Below, in pieces: positions 9,306 to 17,730 of a stretch of 64,000 nucleotides of DNA. Positions within the stretch are counted from its first letter, which is position 1; every line of letters starts with the position of its first letter. The stretch is from Bacillota bacterium. Its GTDB lineage: Bacteria > Bacillota > Clostridia > Tissierellales > Sedimentibacteraceae. Position numbers and translations under genes: made by a program. The notes beneath the pieces are model-generated. The model did no database searches, had not been told where the DNA came from, and saw nothing but the letters and a program-made list of their open reading frames with translations. The stretch lies in assembly GCA_023386345.1 (NCBI GenBank), contig JAEWJT010000015.1:124001-188000 (forward strand), read 5' to 3'.

Positions 9306-10052
9306 TTTTTATGACTTTTTATGCTAAAATTTTATTATTATAATTTTTTGGAGGTTTATTATGAAATATAAGGCAATATTTTTCGACAGAGATAATACTC
9401 TAATTAAAGGAAATCCTGAAAAAATTAAATGGCGTAGTGAAACTATTAAAAATTGGTCTGGCAGAGATTATAATGTAGATTATGACAAAATGATGGAATT
9501 GTTTGACAGAGCAGGATATCCAAAAAATGGCTTAAAAAGTGTAGATGAAGAAATAATATTTTTCAAAAAGTATTATGAGGAACTTCTAAAGGAACATGGA
9601 GTTAGTGAAAATTTACAAGAAAGAGCACTTATATTACATAATGAGCTTTGGTCAAACAGCAGCGTACTGTATGATGAAACAATAGAGGTTTTGGAATATT
9701 TCAAATCAAGAGGCTATAAAATGGGTGTTATTAGTGACACTTCTCCATCTTTACAGATGTCTTTAGAAAAATTAGGATTAGGTAAATATTTTGACAGTTA
9801 TACATGTAGTGATTTAGTTGGAGTGATGAAGCCAGACCCTCTAATATATAATACAGCACTAAAAACTTTAGATGTACAGGCTAATGAAAGCATCTATGTA
9901 GATGATTATGATGTAGAGTCCGATGGTGCAAGAGATTTAGGGTTTTTATCCTTTCATATTGTTAGAAATGGCGAAAAACAGTGCGAATGGGATATCACTT
10001 CTTTGAAAGAGATTATAGATTATATAGAAAATAATTCTATGGCATAATAAAT
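9306..10052. repeat. Long direct repeat, copy 2 (HAD gene plus its leader)
   Basis: This is the second copy of the segment at 834-1580, in the same orientation. The identity begins at TTTTTATGACTTTTTATGCT upstream of the start codon and ends at TAATAAA after the stop. Outside these limits the flanks of the two copies are unrelated. Confidence 0.95.
9361..10047 (+). CDS. HAD-superfamily hydrolase, copy 2
   Basis: This 228-residue protein is identical to the copy at 889-1575 except for Glu to Asp in MKPDPL and Asn to Asp near the C terminus (EIIDYI). All catalytic motifs are intact. Of about 20 base differences between the copies, about 18 are silent. Both genes have therefore stayed under protein-level selection since they separated, or one arrived from a related strain. 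The leader and GGAGG site are the same as in copy 1. It is followed by a short palindromic element and faces a convergent S66 peptidase gene. The substrate is unknown. Confidence 0.88.
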   Translation: MKYKAIFFDRDNTLIKGNPEKIKWRSETIKNWSGRDYNVDYDKMMELFDRAGYPKNGLKSVDEEIIFFKKYYEELLKEHGVSENLQERALILHNELWSNSSVLYDETIEVLEYFKSRGYKMGVISDTSPSLQMSLEKLGLGKYFDSYTCSDLVGVMKPDPLIYNTALKTLDVQANESIYVDDYDVESDGARDLGFLSFHIVRNGEKQCEWDITSLKEIIDYIENNSMA

Positions 10053-10075
10053 TTAAAATTCTCAGTTTTTGCAAA

Positions 10076-10181
10076 ATAAAGAGGCTGCCTCAAAATAAAA
10101 CAAATACAATATATAGCTGCATTTATTAAGATATCAAACTATATATAGTGTATAAAATTCATTTTTCAACAGCCCCTTTAT
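10076..10181. repeat. Short palindromic element with IS-like ends / bidirectional terminator
   Basis: The sequence is bounded by inverted repeats ATAAAGAGGCTG (10076-10087) and CAGCCCCTTTAT (10170-10181). The left end continues CCTCAAAATAAAAC. An inner inverted pair ATATATAG/CTATATAT brings the arms closer together. The GAGGCTG(C/T)CTCAAAA type end resembles the ends of common Firmicute transposons, so this may be a MITE of about 106 bp. It lies between convergent genes and could terminate both. Confidence 0.5.
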
Positions 10182-10222
10182 TTTTCTTATTTCTTAACAG
10201 TAATACATCCCAATTTTCTATA

Positions 10223-11440
10223 CTAATAAGAATTTTGATATTTTTCTAAGCAGGATTTACATACACATGCTTTTCCTTTTTTGTCTTCTGGAATCATATC
10301 TATTACATGTTGTGGAAATTTAACTGTTTCACACCAACATCCTTTTTGTCCATGCTGGCAATTATTATCTTTTCCGCAAAGTGGACAAATTCTTTTCTCT
10401 TCGCTTGCTTCCATTGACATTATCCTTTGTAACAATTTCCCTTTCCCATTTTTATACTCAAACTCTGCTTCTGCTCCATTTATCATTGCCCATTGTGGAG
10501 GAACATGCCCTATATCTACATCATAAATAACGGAAACATTCATATCATCAAAAATTTTATGTAATGTATCTAAGTACTCAAAATCCATAACGCTTTCTTT
10601 TGAACTTGTTCTGCCAATTAAAAATCCATTTGCATTGTCAAACCATCCAGCCTGCTTCATTTGCCACAATGCTCTATATAATGACGGCGTTGATAACTCG
10701 CAATTTTCTAAGTACCATAGCATACCATCAAATTGCTTGCAAAACTCTTTAGTTTTATCATAAGGCATCCCAAGGAGTTGAATTAATACATCAATGCAAC
10801 CACCAATTAATCTGCCAGAAATCTTATCTGAACTTTTATTGTATAAATGCTTGTATTCTACTTTATCGGTTAAATTGTATGTACTATTAAATTCTCTATC
10901 TTCTTTTGCTATACTTACTCCCTCATATAGCTCAAAGCTTTCTTGGACAATTACTTCCTTGCCTTCTAATATACTTAATATGTCTAAAATAGACTTGTGA
11001 ATAGGCTCCATACCAAATGAAGGCAAATTGTCACAAGTTAATGTAGCTATATTAAAATTAGTAGTTAAAAAATAGTTAAATAGACTTGAATCAGAATAAC
11101 CAAATACCCATTTTGGACTATGATTATTTATCACATTTGCATCAACATATGGCAATATCTCCATTAAAAATTCACCACCTGCAGCTTGTGCTATACAGCT
11201 GATTTTTTCGTCTTTCCATAAGTCCATAAATTCCTTTGCTCTAGTTTTCGCATCAGAGCTAACTAATTTACTCATAGTTCTAACATTTGCAGTTTCTCTC
11301 GTGACATATCCTAAGTCTTTTAAATTTTTAATAGCATTATCTAATCTACTAGAATAATATGGGATAGTAACCCCAAAAGATGTTGCTGTTATACCAATAA
11401 TATCATTTTTACTTATTTTTTTTGGATATTTTATAATCAT
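10223..11440 (-). CDS. S66-family serine peptidase (MccF/LD-carboxypeptidase type) with C-terminal Cys-rich CWC domain
   Basis: Residues 1-340 form an S66 peptidase. The nucleophile serine lies in GYSDSS near residue 117, the glutamate region in WYLENCE near 243, and the catalytic histidine in DIGHVPPQW near 311. Family members cleave amide bonds next to a carboxylate in tetrapeptides of murein (LdcA) or in microcin C-type nucleotide-peptides (MccF). Residues about 350-400 add a small Cys-rich domain: CPLCGKDNNC, GCWC and CVCKSCL, matching the CWC zinc-binding family. This fusion is not the usual 300-residue form. The start follows TAGGAGAAATTAA. It lies downstream of a second S66 gene in the same direction, separated by a methyltransferase scrap. 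The substrate is unknown. Confidence 0.82.
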   Translation of the reverse strand: MIIKYPKKISKNDIIGITATSFGVTIPYYSSRLDNAIKNLKDLGYVTRETANVRTMSKLVSSDAKTRAKEFMDLWKDEKISCIAQAAGGEFLMEILPYVDANVINNHSPKWVFGYSDSSLFNYFLTTNFNIATLTCDNLPSFGMEPIHKSILDILSILEGKEVIVQESFELYEGVSIAKEDREFNSTYNLTDKVEYKHLYNKSSDKISGRLIGGCIDVLIQLLGMPYDKTKEFCKQFDGMLWYLENCELSTPSLYRALWQMKQAGWFDNANGFLIGRTSSKESVMDFEYLDTLHKIFDDMNVSVIYDVDIGHVPPQWAMINGAEAEFEYKNGKGKLLQRIMSMEASEEKRICPLCGKDNNCQHGQKGCWCETVKFPQHVIDMIPEDKKGKACVCKSCLEKYQNSY

Positions 11441-11492
11441 TTAATTTCTCCTAGTCTTTATATTTTGCTACATTTCCTTTTTAGCCATAATT

Positions 11493-11636
11493 TTATATAT
11501 CGGTAGTTATGAGTTTAGCTCTACTAAAATTTTTAAGTACTTTTACTAATTCTATAGTTGTTCCACCTCTGCCTGTACCAACCTCTAAAACTGTTTTATT
11601 TGTAAAATCTAATTCAGTAAAATTAATCATTCGCAT
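11493..11636 (-). pseudogene. Truncated SAM-dependent methyltransferase fragment
   Basis: A 47-codon frame with a good ribosome binding site (AGGAG) begins MRMINFTELDFTNKTVLEVG and continues TGRGGTTIELVKVL, ending KLITTDI then stop. This is the SAM-binding motif I (VLEVGTGRGG) plus the next strand with its acidic residue. Everything that should follow in a class I methyltransferase is absent. It is best read as the stub left by a deletion between the two S66 peptidase genes. Translation of the stub may still occur. Confidence 0.6.
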
Positions 11637-11674
11637 TATTCTCCTTATATAAACAGATTAAAATTTCTAATATT

Positions 11675-12748
11675 TTAATCAACTAAGCTTTCGTTAATTA
11701 TTACTCTTTTATTATCGCAATCCATTGTAACCTCTACTCCATAAGGCAGAATACACTTTGGATGTGCGTGCCCGAAGTTCATATTAAATAATATTGGCTT
11801 GTTATATTTTCCTATGATATTCTTATAAATTTCTTTATGCTCATCATAATATGCCTCATCTTGAGGTTTGCCTATAAGCACGCCATTTATAGCTTTAAAC
11901 AATCCATATTCATCTAATATATTCAATAAATGTGTTAGTTTTTCTGGATTAGGCTGTTCTTCACTTGTTTCTAAAAACAAGATTTTCCCTTGCAACTCCT
12001 CTACTGATGGGAATAGACCATACATTTCATTTACTTGAGGTTCATCATCATACCTGTCACCAGAAAGCAGCTCACTTAAACTCTCAACACAGCCTCCAAA
12101 TAACTTTCCTGTTACACATCCTTTGCCACTTAACACTTCATAGCTATGTTTTTCAGTTTTAGATATTCTTTCCTTTCCATGTTCACTTTCTTCAAAAGTA
12201 GTCCTTTCTAAATACCAAATCGGACTTGATTTTATTTCTAAATTTGAGTCATTTTCAAATAATTTTTCAAACCACTCTTTAGAATAAGGTAGCATTTCTT
12301 TAGCCAGTTCGCCAAAATCTACTATGGCAGAATGACCGTAGTAAGTTGTTAAGCCAATTTTGCGAAACATTAAATGATTAATTGTTGAATCTGAATATCC
12401 AATAAAAATCTTTGGATTATTCTTTACATTATTTATAAATGTCTCATCTTCCAGTAAAAACGGAACTGTTTTATAAGTGTCAACTCCTCCAATAGCACAA
12501 ATAATACCTTTTATAGTTTCATCTTTAAACGCCCATTTCAAATCATCTGCTCGTGTTTGCGGATTATTTTTTATAAATTCTATTCCTTTCAATGAATTAG
12601 GAGTATAAACAACTTCTAATCCAAATTCGTTTAATCTTTTCTCAATCAACTCTTTTTGATAAGCAACAAATGGCTCACCTAACAAGCCACTTGATAAGCT
12701 TATTATCGCCACTTTATCACCTTTTGCTAATTTTTTAGGTTTTATCAT
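11675..12748 (-). CDS. S66-family serine peptidase, MccF-like
   Basis: This 357-residue cytosolic protein carries the S66 catalytic set: serine in GYSDST near residue 118, glutamate in LFLETSEE near 250, and histidine in FGHAHPKC near 325. The long insertion between them (HGKERISKTEK region) and the LETSEEQP sequence are typical of the MccF side of the family. MccF inactivates microcin C-like acyl-sulfamoyl/phosphoramidate nucleotides. It starts at an ATG after GGAGAGTGATAGAAT. It is followed by the methyltransferase scrap and the second S66 gene. A housekeeping murein-recycling role is the main alternative. Confidence 0.85.
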   Translation of the reverse strand: MIKPKKLAKGDKVAIISLSSGLLGEPFVAYQKELIEKRLNEFGLEVVYTPNSLKGIEFIKNNPQTRADDLKWAFKDETIKGIICAIGGVDTYKTVPFLLEDETFINNVKNNPKIFIGYSDSTINHLMFRKIGLTTYYGHSAIVDFGELAKEMLPYSKEWFEKLFENDSNLEIKSSPIWYLERTTFEESEHGKERISKTEKHSYEVLSGKGCVTGKLFGGCVESLSELLSGDRYDDEPQVNEMYGLFPSVEELQGKILFLETSEEQPNPEKLTHLLNILDEYGLFKAINGVLIGKPQDEAYYDEHKEIYKNIIGKYNKPILFNMNFGHAHPKCILPYGVEVTMDCDNKRVIINESLVD

Positions 12749-12919
12749 ATTCTATCACTCTCCTGTTTTTTATATTATAATTTTATTTCAAGCTTTAATT
12801 ATATTTGAATATAAACTGTAATTTTATTATATATATTAAATTAAAACTTATTCTTATATGTTTCATAGAAAAATATCATATAACTCGTCGTTTCACATAC
12901 TTTATATAATATTTTTAAA

Positions 12920-13495
12920 TTACTCAAATTCTACAGTTCCATTTATTGCATCCATACTTTTTACTATCGCAAGAGACTCTAATTGTATGCCTTCTTTTCT
13001 TAGTTGTTTTCCACCATCTTGAAAGCCCTTTTCAATTACTATTCCAACACCCTCTAAGCTTGCTCCTGATTTTTTTATTATTTCTATGAGTCCTCGAACT
13101 GCATATCCATTAGCCAAAAAATCATCAATTATTAGTATATTATCATTTTCATTCAGAAATTTTTTAGAAACTATTATATCAAAGGTCTTTTTATGTGTAT
13201 AGGATTCAACCTTTGATACATACATTTCTCCTTCGAGATTTATGCTTTTGCTTTTCTTTGCAAATACTACCGGTACATTAAAATATTGTGCAACTATACA
13301 AGCTATACCAATGCCTGAAGCTTCTATAGTCAAAATCTTGTTAATTGGCTTGTTTGCAAATAACCTTTTAAATTCTTTTCCTATTTCATTTATTAATTCT
13401 ATATCCATTTGATGATTTAAAAAGCTGTCAACTTTAAGCACATTTCCTTCTTTTACAATACCATCTTTTCTAATACGCTCTTTTAATAAATCCAT
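12920..13495 (-). CDS. xpt: Xanthine phosphoribosyltransferase
   Basis: The 191-residue protein matches Xpt in length and throughout its sequence. It begins MDLLKERIRKDGIVKEGNVL, has the KILTIEASGIG segment that binds the base, and has the PRPP loop NILIIDDFLANG near residue 118. The enzyme converts xanthine and PRPP to XMP in purine salvage. The ATG follows GGAGTATTAAT. Many Firmicutes put xpt under a purine riboswitch; I looked at the 300 bases upstream and did not see the conserved aptamer loops. It is transcribed alone, divergent from the next gene. Confidence 0.92.
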   Translation of the reverse strand: MDLLKERIRKDGIVKEGNVLKVDSFLNHQMDIELINEIGKEFKRLFANKPINKILTIEASGIGIACIVAQYFNVPVVFAKKSKSINLEGEMYVSKVESYTHKKTFDIIVSKKFLNENDNILIIDDFLANGYAVRGLIEIIKKSGASLEGVGIVIEKGFQDGGKQLRKEGIQLESLAIVKSMDAINGTVEFE

Positions 13496-13600
13496 ATTAA
13501 TACTCCACTTTTCATTTTTTGTTTATTACATTATATAGAGCTAAAAATGCAGTGTCAACATAAAAGAAAATATAATTTTTAGATATTTCTAATCTAAATA

Positions 13601-13629
13601 TTGATAAATTTACTTCATTATGGTAGAGT
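13601..13629 (+). promoter_or_regulatory. Promoter module, copy A
   Basis: TTGATA and TAGAGT are separated by exactly 17 bases (AATTTACTTCATTATGG). The element and about 35 bases downstream (TTAAACAAATGTTAT, then TAAAATATT) recur at 15778 and 17012. It lies 190 bases before the GNAT-methyltransferase gene. Confidence 0.6.
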
Positions 13630-13820
13630 TAAACAAATGTTATATAATAAAATATTCTTGAAGTATTGGGCATTTTCCAAGAATTTAGTAAGCAAATGAA
13701 TATACAAATATGTTTGTGATTTTTCAATATCTATAAAAACACAAATTAAAATTATAAGCATTAGACCTTATTTATGAATTAAGATATGTTACAAAAAATA
13801 TATATTTTGCGAGGTGCATC

Positions 13821-15116
13821 ATGCCTATAAATGGTATTAAACAACCAGATGTTATCGAAATTGACTCTGGGCTTAGATTGAGAAAATATGATGATATATA
13901 TGATTTTGCTCTCTCGTGGTATCAGGACTTAGATACAGTATACCTTGTAGACGGAGCCAAAGAAGCGTATGATATAGAAAAATTACATTGTATGTATGAG
14001 TATTTAAATACTCATGGAGAATTGTATTTTATTGAAGTGTTTGAAAATAACTGCTTTACTCCAATTGGAGATGTTACCTTTTGGCAGTCTGATATGCCTA
14101 TTGTAATTGGAGATACAAGATACAGAGGCATGGGAGTTGGTAAAAAAGTTGTCGCAAAACTTATTGAACGCGGAAAGTCGCTTGCATATCCCTGTCTGTA
14201 CATAAATGAAATATACAAATATAATATTGCTTCTCAAAAACTCTTTACAAGTCTTGGCTTTGTAGAATACGAACAGACTTTAGATGGCTTTCGCTATAAA
14301 TTAGAGCTTGATAAGAGCATTAATATATGGGATAAAGTAGCCCCTAAGTTTGGAAAAATAGGACCGAAATATTGGAATGATTTTGGTAATAGATTAGTTG
14401 AACTTTCAAGCATTAATAGAGGTGCGAGAGTATTGGATATAGGAATGGGTAGAGGCGCTTCATTATTTCCTGCATTAGACAAGGTAGGTAAAGATGGGTA
14501 TGTTATTGGCATTGACAATTCAGAAGTGATGGTAAATGAAACAAACAAAGATATTTTACATAGAAACATATGCAATGCAAAAGCAATAATTATGAATGCA
14601 CAATATTTAGACTTCAAGGAAAATTCTTTTGATAATATAATTTGTGGTTTTGGCTTTGGATATCTTTTGTTAAGTGAAAATAAATTGAGTAAAATCATGA
14701 AGATATTAAAAAATGGCGGAGAGGCAGGATTTAGTATTTGGGGAATACAAGAAGATCAAAAATGGCTAACTGATATAGTTGATAAGTATATCACACCAGT
14801 TAAGAAAAATATTGATAAACTTAATATACCAAAATTTGATACAGTAGATGGTGTAACAAAAATATTGAATAGCTTAGGATATATGAACATAAAAGTCCAC
14901 CAAGAAAATTCAAATGTTATATATAGAGATAAAAATGAATGGTGGCAGGAAATGTGGGTAAATGCTGTTAGAGGTATATTTGAGCAAATAGAAAGCTTGG
15001 GCAGTAATATTTTTGAAGAATTTAAAAAAGATGTATTTGAAGAGCTTGAGAAATTTAATAGAGATAATGTACTGTGCTTTAATATGCCGGTCATATATGC
15101 TTTTATACAGAAATAA
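13821..15116 (+). CDS. GNAT acetyltransferase fused to a class I SAM methyltransferase
   Basis: The 431-residue protein has two catalytic modules. Residues about 15-160 are a GNAT domain, with the acetyl-CoA loop RYRGMGVGKKV near residue 100 and the LFTSLGFVEYEQ terminal signature near 145. Residues about 166-431 are a class I methyltransferase: motif I is VLDIGMGRGAS near 208, followed by YVIGIDNSEVM and the NSFDNIICGFGFGY segment. Each half is common, but the fusion is unusual and suggests successive modification of one small substrate. The ATG follows GCGAGGTGCATC. It heads a two-gene unit with the next acetyltransferase (32-base gap). The substrates are unknown; antibiotic modification is only one possibility. 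Confidence 0.82.
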   Translation: MPINGIKQPDVIEIDSGLRLRKYDDIYDFALSWYQDLDTVYLVDGAKEAYDIEKLHCMYEYLNTHGELYFIEVFENNCFTPIGDVTFWQSDMPIVIGDTRYRGMGVGKKVVAKLIERGKSLAYPCLYINEIYKYNIASQKLFTSLGFVEYEQTLDGFRYKLELDKSINIWDKVAPKFGKIGPKYWNDFGNRLVELSSINRGARVLDIGMGRGASLFPALDKVGKDGYVIGIDNSEVMVNETNKDILHRNICNAKAIIMNAQYLDFKENSFDNIICGFGFGYLLLSENKLSKIMKILKNGGEAGFSIWGIQEDQKWLTDIVDKYITPVKKNIDKLNIPKFDTVDGVTKILNSLGYMNIKVHQENSNVIYRDKNEWWQEMWVNAVRGIFEQIESLGSNIFEEFKKDVFEELEKFNRDNVLCFNMPVIYAFIQK

Positions 15117-15148
15117 ATTAAAACAATAACTTTATAGCGGAGGTTAAA

Positions 15149-15706
15149 ATGAAACTACAAGGAAAAGATATATATTTAGCAACATTAGAACGTAAGGATT
15201 GCAAAACATTATGGAATGATTTTGAATATGATTTTGAAAATCCGTCAGAACAATTAAATCTTGGATATTCGGAGGAAAAAGCTGATGAGTGGTTTAATGA
15301 GATACAAAAATTACAGGGTAATACACATATTAGATTGGGAATATTTTTAAATGATGGTAATGTAATTGGTGACGTTGCCTTACAGGATATTGATGTAAAA
15401 AACCGCAAATGCTCATTGGGTATGGGCATTTCTAAAATTAACAATCGTTCTAAAGGCTATGGACAGCAAGCTGTAAAATTGATGCTGGATTACGGATTTA
15501 ATTATGTAGGAATTGAAAGAATATCGGCAAATACTCTTGAGATAAATACTGCAGCTCAAAAATCACTGGAAAAATGTGGCTTTATTTTAGAAGGCAGAGA
15601 GCGAAAATCAAGCTATCTTAATGGAAAAAAATATGATGACTTGTGCTATTCTATTTTAAAAGACGAATTTAAAGAAAAGTATATAAATATTTCTTCTTTA
15701 AAATAG
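15149..15706 (+). CDS. GNAT acetyltransferase, RimJ/RimL type
   Basis: This 185-residue protein has the GNAT fold of the RimJ/RimL branch. The acetyl-CoA loop NNRSKGYGQQAV lies near residue 102, ERISANTLEINTAAQKSLEK near 125 holds the conserved Asn and helix, and FILEGRERKS near 149 is the usual tail motif. Such enzymes acetylate protein N termini or small amines, including some antibiotics. GCGGAGG precedes the ATG. It is almost certainly cotranscribed with the upstream fusion gene. The substrate is unknown. Confidence 0.85.
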   Translation: MKLQGKDIYLATLERKDCKTLWNDFEYDFENPSEQLNLGYSEEKADEWFNEIQKLQGNTHIRLGIFLNDGNVIGDVALQDIDVKNRKCSLGMGISKINNRSKGYGQQAVKLMLDYGFNYVGIERISANTLEINTAAQKSLEKCGFILEGRERKSSYLNGKKYDDLCYSILKDEFKEKYINISSLK

Positions 15707-15777
15707 TATTTTCAAATATATCACTTTTTTCTATTCTTTTTATAGTTTTTGGAACTCTTTTCTGTCCTATTTCAATG

Positions 15778-15806
15778 TTGTTATATTTGCTTTATTATGA
15801 TAAAAT
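15778..15806 (+). promoter_or_regulatory. Promoter module, copy B
   Basis: TTGTTA and TAAAAT are separated by 17 bases. The block continues TAAACAAATATTAT and AAAATATTTT as in the other two copies (13601, 17012). It lies 83 bases upstream of the nucleotidyltransferase start. Confidence 0.65.
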
Positions 15807-15888
15807 TAAACAAATATTATTATTAAAATATTTTAAAAGTGTTAATATAGAAAATCTATATAATTAGTATAATCAAGAGGTGGTAAGA

Positions 15889-16551
15889 TTGATTCAGCTA
15901 AAAATATTTTCCAAAATTCAAGAACAACTTAAAAAAGAAAAGTTTGTATCGGGAATCATGTTAATGGGTTCTGTTGCTCAGAATAATGCTTCTGCTGAAT
16001 CAGATTTGGATATAATGGTATTAAGCAATGAAAACTCTTTTAAAACGGAAATATGTGATGGAGTTTTAGTAGAATACATTTTTACTACTTTTGATACTAG
16101 ATTGCAGAAACTCATTAATAATGAAATGGAAGTATATCATTTTATCAATAATAAAATTATATATGATAAAGATAATCAATTGCATTATTTAATGGAAATT
16201 GCAATTGAAAAATATAATAATTTTACTACAGAAAAAGAAATAAAGGCTCAAATTTACCACTGGTTGTTTAGCACAAAAATTAAACTTCTATCTGCAATAA
16301 AATCATCAAATATTTTAAAGCAAAATTATATAGTGTCTACAAATTCATGGAAAATAATTGAAGCAATCTATGCTATAAATGATAAGCCAGTTCCTCCTTC
16401 AAGTGCTGTTATAAGACTTTGTGATAAGTTAGAAAACATACCGTATAAGAACTGGTTTGAAACTCTTTTTATAGGAAACGATAATTCTAAAGTAAACGCC
16501 ATGATAAATATTATTGAATGGATTTTACCACAGCTTAATTTCTCATTATGA
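15889..16551 (+). CDS. Nucleotidyltransferase-domain protein (aminoglycoside/lincosamide adenylyltransferase-like)
   Basis: The N-terminal half holds the pol-beta nucleotidyltransferase signature GSVAQNNASAESDLDIMV at about residues 24-41, with the two catalytic aspartates in SDLDI. The rest is helical (residues about 100-220), as in kanamycin- and streptomycin-type adenylyltransferases or HEPN-partner proteins. It would transfer an NMP from NTP to a hydroxyl of an unidentified acceptor. AGGTGG at 15878-15883 favours the TTG start at 15889; a GTG at 15880 overlaps that site. The gene has its own promoter (copy B) and is followed by a Nudix remnant. Resistance function is possible but unproven. 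Confidence 0.75.
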   Translation: MIQLKIFSKIQEQLKKEKFVSGIMLMGSVAQNNASAESDLDIMVLSNENSFKTEICDGVLVEYIFTTFDTRLQKLINNEMEVYHFINNKIIYDKDNQLHYLMEIAIEKYNNFTTEKEIKAQIYHWLFSTKIKLLSAIKSSNILKQNYIVSTNSWKIIEAIYAINDKPVPPSSAVIRLCDKLENIPYKNWFETLFIGNDNSKVNAMINIIEWILPQLNFSL

Positions 16552-16559
16552 AAATTGCT

Positions 16560-16789
16560 ATATTCCAATCTACGCATATAAAATTTGTAAAATATTTCTT
16601 TTATGTTCTTTAATAGGTGGTACTTTCAAACCTAACAACGAAACAACTAAAAGCAAATATTTCAGTATGGATGAATTACCACTATTGTCAAAAGCAAAAA
16701 ATAATGAAGAACAAATTTTGATGTATTTTAAGCATATAAAACCCAAAACTGGAAAACATTATTTGATTAATTCTAATTTATTGCTATAA
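16560..16789 (+). pseudogene. C-terminal remnant of a Nudix hydrolase
   Basis: An open frame just after the nucleotidyltransferase stop codon reads KIFLLCSLIGGTFKPNNET and then KYFSMDELPLLSKAKNNEEQ. This is the typical end of a Nudix hydrolase of the ADP-ribose-pyrophosphatase type. The Nudix box itself (GX5EX7REUXEEXGU) is absent, so the gene is a 3' stub with no start of its own. It marks a past deletion or gene replacement. Confidence 0.7.
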
Positions 16790-16878
16790 ATTATTAGGAT
16801 TAGATAATGTAAAAAATTAATTAAAAATAGGATTAATATCTGTTAATAATTAAGATAAAGATTAAGCATTACAATAAC

Positions 16879-16922
16879 AAGGATGGAGATTTTAAAATCC
16901 ATCCTTATTTTATTTATTTTTC
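16879..16922 (+). terminator. Intrinsic terminator
   Basis: AAGGATGG and CCATCCTT pair, with an inner ATTTTAAAAT, and the sequence continues ATTTTATTTATTTTT. It ends the nucleotidyltransferase/Nudix-remnant unit. Confidence 0.75.
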
Positions 16923-17011
16923 TATTTGTTTGCCACGCTCAAGTATATCACTCTTTTATATCCGTTTCTTTATACCGACATTAATTCTTTTGCTTGCTTA
17001 AAACTTCTACA

Positions 17012-17040
17012 TTGTTATATTTACTTTATTATGGTAAAAT
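17012..17040 (+). promoter_or_regulatory. Promoter module, copy C
   Basis: TTGTTA and TAAAAT are separated by 17 bases (TATTTACTTTATTATGG). The downstream AAACAGATACTAT and TTAAAATATTTTT match copies A and B. It lies 90 bases before the next acetyltransferase gene. Confidence 0.65.
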
Positions 17041-17129
17041 CAAACAGATACTATCAGTTAAAATATTTTTGAGATGATAGTTGAGAAAATTTAACTTACA
17101 ATACGCAATATATAGGAGAATGAAATATT

Positions 17130-17675
17130 ATGATAAAAGGAAAGTTAATTAATTTAAGAACTGTTAAATTCGAAGATTTAGATGAGATATTTTCTTTAAG
17201 TAGTGATTTATCCCAAAGAGGCGAGTATTGGAATGTAATCCTGACAAGTGAGACAATGTTCAAAAAACGATACCAAGAAACAGGGCTTTGGAATGAGGAT
17301 TTCGGTACTATGCTTATTACTGACAAGAGTAATAGATTAATAGGAGAGATTACATATTTTAAAGGAGTATGGTATTTACCTGGATATGAGGTAGGATATC
17401 GAATATATAGAGATGAAGATAAGGGTAAAGGCTATACGACGGAAGCACTCAAAATATTTGTAGCATATTTATTTGAATTAAAACCTATAAAAAGACTTGA
17501 AATCCAAGTATCAAAGGATAATATAGCAAGTCGTAAAGTTGCTGAAAATTGTGGATTTAAGTATGAAGGATTAAAGAGACAAGCTGTTTTCTCAAAAGGA
17601 AAGTATCATGATATTGAACTGTTTTCTATGCTTAAAGAAGAATGTTCAAATTTAGAGCAAGTATTACAAAAATAG
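17130..17675 (+). CDS. GNAT acetyltransferase, RimJ/RimL type
   Basis: The 181-residue protein starts MIKGKLINLRTVKFEDLDEI, the usual opening of this family. It has the acetyl-CoA loop DEDKGKGYTTEAL near residue 97, the strand RLEIQVSKDNIASRKV near 126, and NCGFKYEGLKRQAVF near 146. It is a cytosolic N-acetyltransferase with an unknown acceptor. The ATG follows TAGGAGAATGAAATATT. It is the first gene of a likely unit with two more genes downstream (55- and 72-base gaps), driven by promoter copy C. Confidence 0.85.
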   Translation: MIKGKLINLRTVKFEDLDEIFSLSSDLSQRGEYWNVILTSETMFKKRYQETGLWNEDFGTMLITDKSNRLIGEITYFKGVWYLPGYEVGYRIYRDEDKGKGYTTEALKIFVAYLFELKPIKRLEIQVSKDNIASRKVAENCGFKYEGLKRQAVFSKGKYHDIELFSMLKEECSNLEQVLQK

Positions 17676-17730
17676 TGATAATATTAATTAAATTTTAACA
17701 TTGCACTAAAACATAACCAAGGAGCTAGAT

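Noticed and set aside
13496..13820. Possible purine riboswitch for xpt
   Set aside because: The conserved purine aptamer loops and P1 pairing are not visible upstream of xpt on the minus strand.
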